A stretch of 64,000 nucleotides of DNA from Oxyruncus cristatus (Eukaryota; Chordata; Aves; Passeriformes; Cotingidae): the NCBI GenBank assembly GCA_013399855.1, contig VXAY01005265.1:177681-241680 (forward strand). Direction: 5' to 3'. Shown here piece after piece: positions 44,401-54,483 of this stretch; within the stretch, counting starts at the first letter, position 1, and each line of letters opens with the position of its first letter. The position numbers and the translations under genes were made by a program. The notes under the pieces were generated by a model that made no database searches, had not been told where the DNA came from, and saw only the letters and a program-made list of their open reading frames with translations.

Positions 44401-45949
44401 TTTTCATAATATCAGCATTCTTAAATCTAAGATGGGAAATCAAGAAGCTCACTGCTCTAACTTTCTTGAGGAAGCCCAAGTCTACTATATTTTTGAATCA
44501 CTGGCTTTTGATCAAAACAATACACAAAAAAAAAAAAAAATAGCCTAACATATGTAGCAAGGAGTAGGAGAGATGAAGGAAATCTTGTTCTATAAACTTT
44601 ATTCTCAAATTGTTTGACACAGCCAGGAAAGCTCTGTGAAGGCAGAATTGGTTGTCTGTGCTTAGGATTCAACTGCACACACCAGCTGAGACAAAACTGG
44701 TGCTGGAACTGGGAAACTGCTGTGGGAACACAGAAACAGGGAAGGAATAGAGGAAGCTTCATGAGGGAAGAGTTGAAGAGCTGAAGAATTTAAGTATGGA
44801 AATATGCATGTTGACATGGTGCCATGGTGATTCCCTGTGTCGCTTGCAACAGTAAATAAAGCTCTTCTGAGGAGACTTGATCTCCCTGCCAGATGTAGAG
44901 CTGGCAGAAAATTGCCTTTACAAGTTGATAAAATCAACCTGAATACTGTGTGAGCACAAGCTTATGCACACGGCTATTCTGGACCATTCTGCCCCAGAAT
45001 GTCCACATTTCCACCTCTACTTTCACTGGACCACAGAATTACAGCTCCTTGGAGACCCTGACTGTCTTTGGAGCAGCCCATGCTGCCCCTGCCTTGCTGA
45101 ACATGCTCCTTCTGATCTTCCCAAATAACATCCTTTGCCCATTGACAGACATCAGGAGTTTGTTAAGATCAATTTAGACTTGACTGTGTAACCAGTTCCG
45201 TCTCTTACTTCCCTAACCCTGAAGAAGAGATATCTTTGCTCATGGAGTAGCTGCTTCTGAGGCCAGTCCTAGAGAAGGTCCCTTGGTGATGTCTTGTCCA
45301 TATTCACGCTGTTGGACCCCAAGATGCCTCCACTGAGCTCACAGCATGTCCCCACTGTACATCCTACAGATCCCACCACACAGGACAAAAACCCCAAGGC
45401 ACTGAAGAACTAAAATGTCAAGGATCTGCTGCAAAGAGTCTCATGGAAGAAGGACAGGCTCAAGAACATTGATTAGTATTTAAGGAATACCTCTTTCAAT
45501 CTGAAGAGAGCTCCCACTGAAAAAGAAGTTAGGTTAGAAAAAGTTGTTTTCCTGATGGAGAATAAAAACACAGTGAGGCAAAGCATCTTATTCAATATTT
45601 TTCTATGCCGAGAACTGACCTGAACTCAGATTCAAATAATTTTTTCGCAATGGGAAACTTTCTTCCCTAGACCTCCAACTCCTCTACAACAAAAAAACAA
45701 AACAAACCCCCAATTCATCCTAAGATTTCTATATACCCAGGGAGATGGTGTACCAGTGTTACTGTGGAAAATGAGACTGAAGAGTTTGCCTGCTGAACCA
45801 CATCTTTGAACTTGTAGTACAGCTGCCTGCAATCACCTCTGTGATACTCAATTCTTCCATTCAGAGTCCAAATCTGGATATTCCCATTAATATATCTACC
45901 CCATCCACAATGGCATTGCAAAAGAAAAGAAAATCCTATTGTGCAGAAA
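44401..45949. other. Unique non-coding sequence
   Basis: 1.5 kb of single-copy sequence with an A13 run near 44527. Overlapping frames of 75-101 codons at 44457-45177 lack domain signatures. Confidence 0.5.
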
Positions 45950-46050
45950 GCGTGGAACTGAGAATAACAGTGAAAGTGGCACTGTTAAATCATTTAATGA
46001 GATGCCCTCACCTGGAATATTGTGTTCAAGTTTCACTGTACGGCCTCAAA
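45950..46050 (+). mobile_element. Ancient CR1 ORF2 relic
   Basis: About 100 bp encode a peptide ending PHLEYCVQV, the nearly invariant CR1 ORF2 motif (consensus RPHLEYCVQ). It is preceded by a decayed 'aagtggcactgttaaatcat' segment. Neither the tail nor other ORF2 blocks are recognisable. This is a small, old fragment. Confidence 0.6.
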
Positions 46051-46170
46051 ATTGAGATGAAATGAAGTGCCATGAAATAAAATACAGTGGGTAGAAGGCG
46101 AGGAAGGAGGAATAGGCAAAAAAAATTGATCAGAAGCCTGAGAGGACTTGTGAACAAAGTGAGACAGAAA

Positions 46171-46412
46171 AGAGAGGAGAGGAGAGGAGAGGAGAGGAGA
46201 GGAGAGGANNNNNNNNNNNNNNNNNNNNNNNNNNNNNNNNNNNNNNNNNNNNNNNNNNNNNNNNNNNNNNNNNNNNNNNNNNNNNNNNNNNNNNNNNNNN
46301 NNNNNNNNNNNNNNNNNNNNNNNNNNNNNNNNNNNNNNNNNNNNNNNNNNNNNNNNNNNGGAGAGGAGAAGAGAGGAGAAGAGAAGAGAGGAGAAGAGAG
46401 GAGAGGAGAGGA
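46171..46412. repeat. (GGAGA)n microsatellite with sequence gap
   Basis: Left of the gap is a perfect run of the pentamer GGAGA. To the right the array is interrupted (gagaagagagg). In between, 46209-46359 is 151 Ns. The array's true length is unknown. The Arg/Glu-rich and Ser/Pro/Leu-rich frames across it are artefacts. Confidence 0.95.
46209..46359. other. Assembly gap (151 N)
   Basis: A run of N inside the GGAGA microsatellite. The size may be estimated and not measured. Nothing can be said about its content beyond the flanking repeat. Confidence 0.98.
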
Positions 46413-47586
46413 AGCTATTTCATTTTTGGCAACAGCACAGCAGAATTGTGGTTGGAATAAGGGAAACGAGGCAAATAAGAGAGAGGGAAAGGACAGGGGG
46501 AAGGGAAGCTGCAAGAACTAAGACAGCACTCTGAGAAGACAAGAGGCAGAAAAGGAGAGATGAGCATTTTGTGTCATAGATTACTGAGTAGATTTCCTAA
46601 ATCACAGCTTATGCTTTTGTTTTGTGAAGGTTTGAAAACCTCATCTCTCTGCTTCTTCAATAAGCAGGTGAGACAGATGGAAGTTGTTTTACAAGTGTGA
46701 ATTCTTCTTGTAAGAGGAGCCAAACGAAATTAATGAAAGGAAATTAAGAGCAACGAAGAGAAGCATCTATCTAATGTGCAGGGCTACATGTTTCACATAC
46801 GTTAATGGCTGAAATAAAGTTTTATTACAAATAATAATACAGCATCATGAGGCACACAATGAATTCCAAAAATTCCGGCCACAAGATGTCCCAGACTTCC
46901 TACTGGGCTCCAATAAATATTAGAAAAAAGCTGTTTTCCTAGGTCATCCAACTGATTTTATCTTTTTCCTGGTGCAGCCTTTTACAATATTTCTCGAGTT
47001 TAAGGAAAGACCTCACACAGTTCAGACCATCCTACCCCAGAACATCCCCTAAAGCCTTTAATGTCTTCAGCCAAGATCTACAGCAAGCAGTAGGAAAAGC
47101 TGATACATCACAGAGGATTTGGGGGGGTTTTAAGTAATTCCTAATCTTTGCAGACCATCTGATCAGAAGTGAATGCCTTACCCAAAATACACACAGAATA
47201 ACAAAATGGGGCTGGAAGTAGATATTTGAAGTGGAAAAGCATAGCCAAATTTTTGTGACACTTCTTTTTGTTCTGGTGTTTTCATGTTCCCACTGTGACC
47301 TCCGCTGGTCAACATGCTCTGAACACGTTATGATCATCCCTTGGGAAGGTGTTGGACTTAAATCTTCCCTTCAACCCCTTTTCCCCAAGCTGGGGTCAAT
47401 GGCAAGAAAGCTGGAGTTGGGTGAAAGACTTTGGGATCTTAATAAACTTTTCTGCCCCTGTTTGCACGGCTAAAAGATATCTGAGATGGGATTTTGACTA
47501 CATGGTGCAGAGTAGGTTTATCTACCTCATCCTGGGTTGGCTCCTCTGAAATGGATCAGCCTGGTGCCTCTATAGCACTAGGCATG
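46413..47586. other. Unique non-coding sequence
   Basis: Single-copy DNA. The frames at 47032-47549 overlap on opposite strands and in two registers. No gene recognised. Confidence 0.5.
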
Positions 47587-48130
47587 GAATCACAGAACCA
47601 TTAAGGTTGGAAAAGACTTGTAGGGTCCTCAAGTTCAACCACTAACCCAACACTGCCAGATCCACCACTAAACCATGTTCCTAAGCATCACATCTACAGG
47701 CTTTCTGAGCACTTCCAGGGATGGTGACTCCAACACTTCCCTGGGCAGCCTGTTTCAGTGACTGACAACCCTTTTCGTGAAGAAATTTTTCCTAATATCC
47801 AATCTAGACCTCCCCTGGTGACACTAGAGACCATTTTTTCTTGTTCTACCACTTGCTATTTGGGAGAAGAGAGCAACTCCCACCTGGCTACGACCTTCTT
47901 TCAGAAAGTTGTAGAGTGAGAACGTCCCCTCTGAGCCTCAAAGGGGGCTGAGCCCCCCCAGCTCCCTCAGCTGCTCCTCACCAGACTTGTGCTCCACACC
48001 CTTCTCCAGCTTTGTTGCCCTTCTCTGGACACACTCCAGTCCCTCAATGTCTTTCTTATTGTGAGGGGCTCAAAACTTAATCTGGGATTTGAGGTGTGGC
48101 TTCAATAGTTCCCAGCCCAGTGGGAAATAA
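47587..48130 (-). mobile_element. CR1 LINE 3' end, antisense
   Basis: A 544-bp type B copy. The plus strand shows tail complement, 'aagttcaaccactaacccaa', 'aaaccatgttcctaagcatc', 'cacttccctgggcagcctgt', 'gaagaaatttttcctaatat', 'gggagaagagagcaactccc', 'cagctccctcagctgctcct', 'tctggacacactccagtccc' and 'tgtctttcttattgtgaggg'. ORF2 on the minus strand is broken by small indels, for example the C-run at 47954-47959. Confidence 0.97.
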
Positions 48131-49221
48131 TGATCAGGTTTTGATCGAGTTTTTTGTGCAGGGTTTTGGGGTTTTTTTCCATGTCAAAGTAGCCTGAAAC
48201 ACAGGAAAACTTGGCTGCTGCCAACCAGAGTGGGTTTTTATAACATGACTTTATGAGGATGGATTACATGGCTTGACACTGGAGGCTGCCTGTACAAGCC
48301 TAGTGGAGTGTTGGAAGACTCTGCATGGTGGGCAAGAAGCTAAAACTGGTGTGTTTGCATTCACACAAAGGGGATTCATCCCCCAATCATCCAAGTTTCA
48401 CTTTGGAGTGGACTATTTGGTTCACTCCAAGAAAAAATAAACACAGGGAACTCATATTTATGCAGTGTGGATGATCAGGGGACCAGGATGTGGGAGTTAC
48501 TTGACAATGTAGGTGCATTTTGCGGTTGCCTTTGTTTATTCCTCCATCCTTTATCTCATCCACCTGTTTACAACTCAGGATTTCCGAAGCAAGAACAAGT
48601 TCTCCCCCTGGATTTGGGTGATGCCTGGTCTGAGAGGTCTTTGATCTCAGCTAAAAGTTACTATCATATCAATACCAACACTCCATCTTATCTAAGGGAG
48701 AATCTCACAGAACATTACAATTTTAAGTGATTTACGTAGACTGGAATTGTTCTGCCTGGTCCTGAAATGCTGCAGTCTCTGAGGGAGAAGGTACTGGCCC
48801 ATAAAGAACATACAGACACTGCATGAGGGAATTGGGATTGACTGGTGATGTCTCTCTCTCTCTCTCTCAGAAACTTGTTCCTCAACTGCCTGCACTTAAA
48901 GGAATTTAAAATGCAGCCCATAAAACAGATGCTAAGTAAGAAAACCAGCAGCCTGCAGAATAGGTTGCACACACTCTACAAAAAGCTACCGAGGGAGAAA
49001 TATTGTCATAAATTGTGTTAAGTACAGTGTGTGGAGTCAGAAGCAGAGTTTTGATGGAAATTAGAACAGCAGTTTGGAGGCAAGTCATTTTGGGTCTTGT
49101 ACCACACCAAGTAGGTCATACAAGGCCTGTTTGATGGACCTGGCAACAGCAATTCCTGGTGTTTTGCTCTATCACAACCATTCCCCAGGAGATGCATCCC
49201 TGTGGGAAAATTGCCCATAAA
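48131..49221. other. Unique non-coding sequence
   Basis: 1.1 kb with a (TC)10-like microsatellite at 48849-48869 (tctctctctctctctc). Frames at 48467-49218 up to 87 codons have no domain. Confidence 0.5.
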
Positions 49222-49406
49222 TTCTTGCCCAGAGAAGTTGTAGATTCACCATCCCTGGAGGTGTTCAAGGCCAGCTTGGATGGGGCTTGGAGCAACCTGG
49301 TCTAGTGGAAGATGTCCCTGCCCATGGTAGGGGAGTTGGAACTGTATGATCTTTAAGGTTCCTTCCAACCCAAAACTCAAACTCTTCTGTGATTCTGTGA
49401 TTCCAT
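49222..49406 (+). mobile_element. CR1 LINE 3' end, sense orientation
   Basis: 'ttgcccagagaagttgtaga', 'caccatccctggaggtgttc', 'ggagcaacctggtctagtgg' and 'tgatctttaaggttccttcc', then two ATTCTGTG units. It is type A with a small insertion (aaaactcaaactc) just before the tail. Confidence 0.97.
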
Positions 49407-50263
49407 CAAGTTTGGCCCAGGTGGAACAAACTCAATGTTAATGTCACGCCCATGGAACGCAAAGAATTTTTGGATCACTTTTTGGCCTCATTCCTCACAA
49501 GTTGCTCAGGTTTGGACCTACAACTCTTACTCCTGACCCTGCCTCTCTATGTTCGCTTCATGGCAGCCTTCTTCATGGATCCTTGGTTTCAATTTAGGTC
49601 ACCAGCAACAGAGCATCTGGCAGAAGTGCCAGTATCCATCCCTTCCCATGGATACAGTAGGGGTCATAAATCCTCAGCAGGTTGTTGGGTTTAGACCATT
49701 TGGGGCATCAAGCAGGACTTCCATGGCTTTCAAGAGAGTCTGGTTTTTGCACACATAGGTAAAAATAAATTAATAAAACACCTGGCTTCAACTGGCTTGA
49801 AAATACACCAGCTCAGCCTCAAACTGGATTTGCTTCCTTGTGCTGTATTGATGATAAGGGAAAAATATTTAGAGTAATTTGCAGTTAAAAGGTAGGGAGC
49901 TTAGCAAGCTCAGAACTTCTTGAATACAGAGAGAATTGATTTTTCCCCAAAAATAGCTGATGGGGAGATTCTCTGCCATTTATACAGCTCCTGTGCCAGA
50001 TGACTGCTTCCAGCCTGACAGAGGAAATCTGCTAAGGAAAGGACGAATGGAAGTGTGACAAAATACGGCTCTGCTGCTCTTTCAGCAGTGTCAGCATCTC
50101 TGTAAGAGCAGCGACCATCATTTTAGGGTTCATGCCCCCATTTCAGTTCTCCCTTTGTCCACATCGCCGGGTCCACCCCCAGACCTGAAGCAACTGGTCC
50201 CTTCCCACAGAGACACTGGTGAGACTTGAGGTGATGGTTTGAAATTGTCTGCTCTGTGCAGAG
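49407..50263. other. Unique non-coding sequence
   Basis: About 860 bp of single-copy sequence. The 80-codon frame at 49452-49694 shows no known domain. No repeat family recognised. Confidence 0.5.
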
Positions 50264-50323
50264 AGATGTGGATCCCACGGGGGGACGTGGATCCCACGAT
50301 GGGGATGTGGATCCCACTGGGAG
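50264..50323. repeat. 20-bp minisatellite, three units
   Basis: Three consecutive units share the core gtggatcccac, preceded by a(t/c) and followed by variable G-rich spacers. The period is about 20-21 bp. Translations across it (repeating WDPH/SPWD-type residues) are artefacts. Confidence 0.93.
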
Positions 50324-51220
50324 ATGCTTCCTAAAGCAGGGCAGAAAAAAGAGACATGGAAAAGTGTGAGAGCCTCTGACATCAAGGAAAGGTCGTGTTG
50401 CCTCAGGAGCTTCTAGAAGGGATGCCACCTTCCTTGAATCCTGAGGACATCATGGATTCAGGATGCTATTTTTGGAGGCCAAAAGCAAACAATGAATTTA
50501 AGTCAAACGAAAATGGGTTTTTCTTTTGATTCCGAGTCAAGAACAAGCTATGTATAAATAAAACCTGATTTTGGACTGCAGACCCCTTTCAGTCACCAGT
50601 ATTCTTGACTGGTTCTTCCTCATGAGGACAAAACTGGGGCTGCTAGGAAGTTCTATGGTCCTTTGATGGGAGGGAGCTTTTACCCTGAACTACCACCCAA
50701 ACACTATTTGCACTGGACCATAATCCTCATTCAGATGTTCTTGTTTTTCCTTTAACTGACAGATCAATAAAGAGAATTCAGAAGCTGGTGAAAAAAACAT
50801 GTGCAAGCAGGTTTGTGAAACATAATGCATAAGACATGTTTGCCCCCTGAGCAGCAGACAGTGAGGATATAATTGGCAGATCTTTTTCTTCTTCATGCAC
50901 TCTAACTTTGCCAAAAGCAAGCTGTCAGGGAAGCTGAGAGCACAGACAAAACTTCTCAGGTTTCAGGGAAATGATGGCCTGCAGCTTAGCCCCAGATTAC
51001 AGAGAGTACAGAATTGTACTGTTAGTCAGATTTGGAAGGCCAGAGTGATCTAGAATTCATCATCCTTGGTGATGCTGTAACAAATTAAATGTGAATATCA
51101 GCTTGTCTTTGAAGCACGGGTGCAAAAATCTGAGGCCCACAGGAGAATGAGCAATGGCCTTCCTGTGGAAGGGATGGCAGGAGAAGGCATGGAATGAGGG
51201 TATCATGCAAGGCCAATATC
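50324..51220. other. Unique non-coding sequence
   Basis: About 900 bp of single-copy DNA. No feature recognised. Confidence 0.5.
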
Positions 51221-51650
51221 AGAGAATCCCAGAATCCCAGAATCCCAGAAAGGTTTGGGTTGGAAGGGACCTTAAAACCATCCAAGTCCACCCCCCTGCC
51301 ATGGGCAGGGACACCTTCCACTAGACCAAGTTGCTCAGAGCCCTGTCCAGCCTGGCCTTGAACACTTCCAGGGATGGGGCAGCCACAGCTTCTCTGGACT
51401 ACTCTCACTACCCTCACAGTAAAGAATTATTCCTAATATCCAATCTGAACCCGCCTTCTGTCAGTTTAAAACTCTTTCCCCCGGTTCTGTCTCCCCTGGC
51501 CCTTGTGCAAGGTCTCTCTCCAGCTCTCTTGCAGCTCCTTTAGGTATGGAAAGGCTGCTAAAAGTTCTTCCTGGAGTCATCTCCAGCCTGAACAACCCCA
51601 ACTCTCTCAGCCTGGCTTAACTGGGGAGGTGCTGCAGCCCTCTTGTAGGA
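51221..51650 (-). mobile_element. CR1 LINE 3' end with variant tail, antisense
   Basis: A type A copy of about 430 bp. The plus strand begins with the unit gaatccca repeated three times (the complement of a TTCTGGGA tail), where most copies have ATTCTATG. It then reads 'ggtttgggttggaagggacc', 'ccatgggcagggacacctto'-type sequence (cacctt), 'cactagaccaagttgctcag', 'cagtttaaaactctttcccc' and 'caaccccaactctctcagcc'. ORF2 is truncated and frameshifted. Confidence 0.96.
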
Positions 51651-52299
51651 CACAGCCTTACCCAGACAATTAAGCAATTAGTCCTGTAGTTTTCCTAATG
51701 TGATTCCCCAGCAAAGCAGTCAATGCTGTGACCATGGAGGACAGTGGAGGAGGACGACAACGGATAAACTTCTGCACCACCACATCCTTTTATCACCTGT
51801 GCCAAGTCCTAAATTCTCCTGAAGTACCCCATAAGCAAGGAAGAAAGAGCCAGATCCCACATTACATCCTGCTCTTAGATCTTTTGCAAGGCCCAACCTT
51901 GCAAAACCAACCCTGCAACCTCACTTTTCCACACATTAATGATATTTTCCACAGAGGAACTGGACCTGATGGCACTGATGTCAGGAGAAAGTATTCCAAC
52001 TGACTCTATAAAAGCCACTGCTGCTTCTCAAGGCCTGAAAGGAGCAATATCACTGTCAAGAAGTAGAACTGTGAAGCCTTAAAGCTAGGTCTGTGGCTTG
52101 GGAGATTTTGACTCTGGAGTTTGTTCCACCAAAACCAAGTTCAAATCCCACGAGGGATGTTTAGAAGGTTGTGTGTTTCATTTCGAGTGTGTGGTTGGTT
52201 TAGAGTATGAGAACAAAGGCTGAGAAAGGCAGTGACCAACTCTCTATAAATAAATTAGGGGAAGAAACATCAAGGAGGGAGACAAGTCACTTAAAGTAA
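51651..52299. other. Unique non-coding sequence
   Basis: About 650 bp of single-copy DNA. The 91-codon plus-strand frame at 51728-52003 lacks a domain. No gene called. Confidence 0.5.
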
Positions 52300-52440
52300 C
52301 TGAAAAAGTTGTCACAAGGACAAATTCTTGTAAACCAGCCACAAAGACGCCGAGACTAGAAATGAGAAGAGGGCTGTCAATGTGAGAGTTGTGAAGCTCT
52401 GGAACAGCCAGAGTGGGAAGTGATGTGGGAAGGAGCAAAC
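52300..52440 (+). mobile_element. Probable ancient CR1/L3 ORF2 C-terminal relic
   Basis: 'gtaaaccagccacaaagacg', 'agactagaaatgagaagagg' and 'gagagttgtgaagctctgga' followed by 'acagcc' fit the diverged CR1/L3 block (family pattern: KLAIR..RLEIRRRL..VRVVKLWNSL). The similarity is short and judged from memory of the family. The tail is not visible. Confidence 0.45.
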
Positions 52441-53623
52441 TGATGGGTACCAAGATAGAAACTGATGCATTTATATTCTTAAATAATGAATAAATAATGC
52501 TGGTTGCATGCACTCAATATCAGCCAGCTCTCCCTCTCAGCACACAAACTTTGGGGACCCAAGCATGGATTTGTCTTTTAAACTTTTTTCTTTTCCGCAG
52601 TTTTTTCCTCCACCAGAGAATCAATAAATAAATACCTGCATAAATAATAAATCTGAGGTGGAGAAAACAAAACAAAAAAATGAAAGCACCTAGAAAAATC
52701 AGAGAATGATTACCCCAGAAGAATTAGGAACTCAGTGCCATCGGGCACAAGGACTGCACGTCCCTGAAGCTCTGACTGTGAATGTTTCATTTGTCCTTAC
52801 AAGCAGGCACTAAGCAAATTTAACAAACTGCATTGTGTTCACAGATCAAACCCAGTGACATGTGACTGACATGTGAGAAATGCTTGGCTCAGTTGGGAAA
52901 ACACTAAGAAATCGAGTTTTTTTGGTTTTTTTTTTTTGTTTGTTTTTTTTTCCCTCTGCTTTTTATTTCAGAAGAAAGTCTTTAAAAACAATCCAGGCAA
53001 GCTCCACAAAAAGGAGTGTTCTTAGAAAAAGACTGACCCACTTAAGTTTATTTGTAATAGATCTGGTAGACCTAAGATGTTTCAGAGCCTAGGAAAATAA
53101 AAGTAAATAACATAACCTCGTTTTACTCTGTAAAATGTTAATTTACTCTGTAAATGAGATGAATACTGGAATACTGCTGTCTTTTAGAAAAAAAATAAAA
53201 GAAAAAAGAATGTGTGGAGAAAAAGGAAATATTACTTTAAAGCTGAAGGAAAAGCTTTAGAAGACAAAGACATGAATTGATTTCTTAGGATAGCTTTCTT
53301 TTAAAATATAAAAAATTATATATATAAAATGTATATTTCTCTTTTAAAATGTCCTGCTTTGCTCCAAACAGCAACAGCCTAATCCTGCTTCCAGCTGCAC
53401 CCTCAGAATGACTGTACCTGAAGGGTTTCCATGTCCTTTATAGAGACATTGATGCCAACAATTTACCACCATATTTACACTTCAGAGCATAAACAAAGCA
53501 TGAGCACTGAGTTGTCCAAAATACAGAGAACTGCTCATAATCGCAGTGGCTCAAACTGGCTTTTCTCTTACCCCGGCAATGGGATTGGAGAGCACCCACT
53601 TCCTAGTTTTTAGAAGCAAAGAG
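52441..53623. other. Unique AT-rich non-coding sequence
   Basis: 1.2 kb that is T- and A-rich, with a poly-T/TTTG stretch at 52917-52951 and AT-rich words at 53305-53340. The frame at 52880-53092 runs through the T-stretch (FFLVFFF...) and is an artefact. Confidence 0.55.
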
Positions 53624-53990
53624 TCATGGAATCACTAAAGCTGGCAAAGACCTTGAAGATCATTGAGTCCAACCATCAACCAGTACAACCTTCACCATTA
53701 AACCATGTCCTTAAGTGCTACAATCACATGTTTCTTGAACACTTCACAGGGTGGTGATTCCACCACTTCCCTGGGCAGCCTGTTCCAGTGATTTACAACC
53801 CTTTCCACAGAGAATTTTTTTTCTAATATCTCATCTAACTTCCTCTGGTGCAACTTGAGGCCATTTCCTCTTGTCCTGCTACGTGTTACCTGGGAGAAGA
53901 GACCAACACCCACCTCCCCAGAATCTCCTTGGAGGTATTTCTAGAGAGCAATGAGGTGTCCCCTGAGCCTCCTTTTCCCCAGTGGAGGCT
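53624..53990 (-). mobile_element. CR1 LINE 3' end, antisense (left arm of an inverted pair)
   Basis: A type B copy. The plus strand shows 'gtcatggaatcactaaagct', 'gatcattgagtccaaccatc', 'aaaccatgtccttaagtgct', 'cacttccctgggcagcctgt', 'tggtgcaacttgaggccatt', 'gggagaagaga' and 'gagagcaatgaggtgtcccc'. A sense-orientation type B CR1 starts 181 bp further on (54172), making a head-to-head inverted repeat. Confidence 0.97.
53698..53913 (-). pseudogene. CR1 ORF2 C-terminal fragment
   Basis: A 71-codon minus-strand frame with [38 protein letters not shown] and EVFKKHV blocks. A local deletion changes the usual RLDIRKKFF to a shorter LDEILEKKF. The fragment lacks RT and endonuclease domains. Confidence 0.85.
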
Positions 53991-54171
53991 CTTACACTTT
54001 CTTTCTAAGATTTTCCTCCTCTGGTAGCAAGCACAGAGCAAAGTCCTTGTTTTTAGGAAAACTTGGCAGTGTTTCTTTACAGACATGGATGTCCAAAAAT
54101 AGTGGAGAAGTGGGGAAAAAAAGGGCCATAAAGTTCCTGCACAGTGATGAGGAAGTGGAAGAAAAGTGAAC
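53991..54171. other. Spacer between two inverted CR1 copies
   Basis: A 181-bp spacer with no recognised feature. It would form the loop if the flanking CR1 arms paired in a transcript. Confidence 0.6.
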
Positions 54172-54483
54172 TACCTGAAAGGATGTTGTGGTGAGGGAGG
54201 GTCAGAATCTTCTCCCAAGTGACAGGACAAGGGGAAACAGTCTGAAGTTGTGCCAAGGGAGGTTCAGGTTGAAAATACAGGAAAAATTCCTTTGCTGAAA
54301 GAGTGGTTAAGCACTGCAAAAGGCTCCCCAGGGAAGTGATGGAATCACCATCCCTGGAAGTCTTCAAAAAATGAATGGGCATGGAAATTTATGATGTGGT
54401 TTAGAGGGAGTGGTGGTGGTTGGTCAAAGGTTGGACTTGATGATCTTGGAGGCTCTTTTCCAACCTTAATTATTCTATGATTC
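54172..54483 (+). mobile_element. CR1 LINE 3' end, sense (right arm of an inverted pair)
   Basis: 'tacctgaaaggatgttgtgg', 'cttctcccaagtgacaggac', 'ctgaagttgtgccaagggag', 'ctccccagggaagtgatgga', 'tggttggtcaaaggttggac' and 'ttgatgatcttggaggctct', with ATTCTATG tail. It is type B, frameshifted in the 'gttgaaaatacagg' segment. Confidence 0.97.

Noticed and set aside
46026..46521. Arg/Glu-rich and Ser/Leu-rich frames of 144-162 codons across the GGAGA array
   Set aside because: They are translations of a pentamer microsatellite and 151 Ns.
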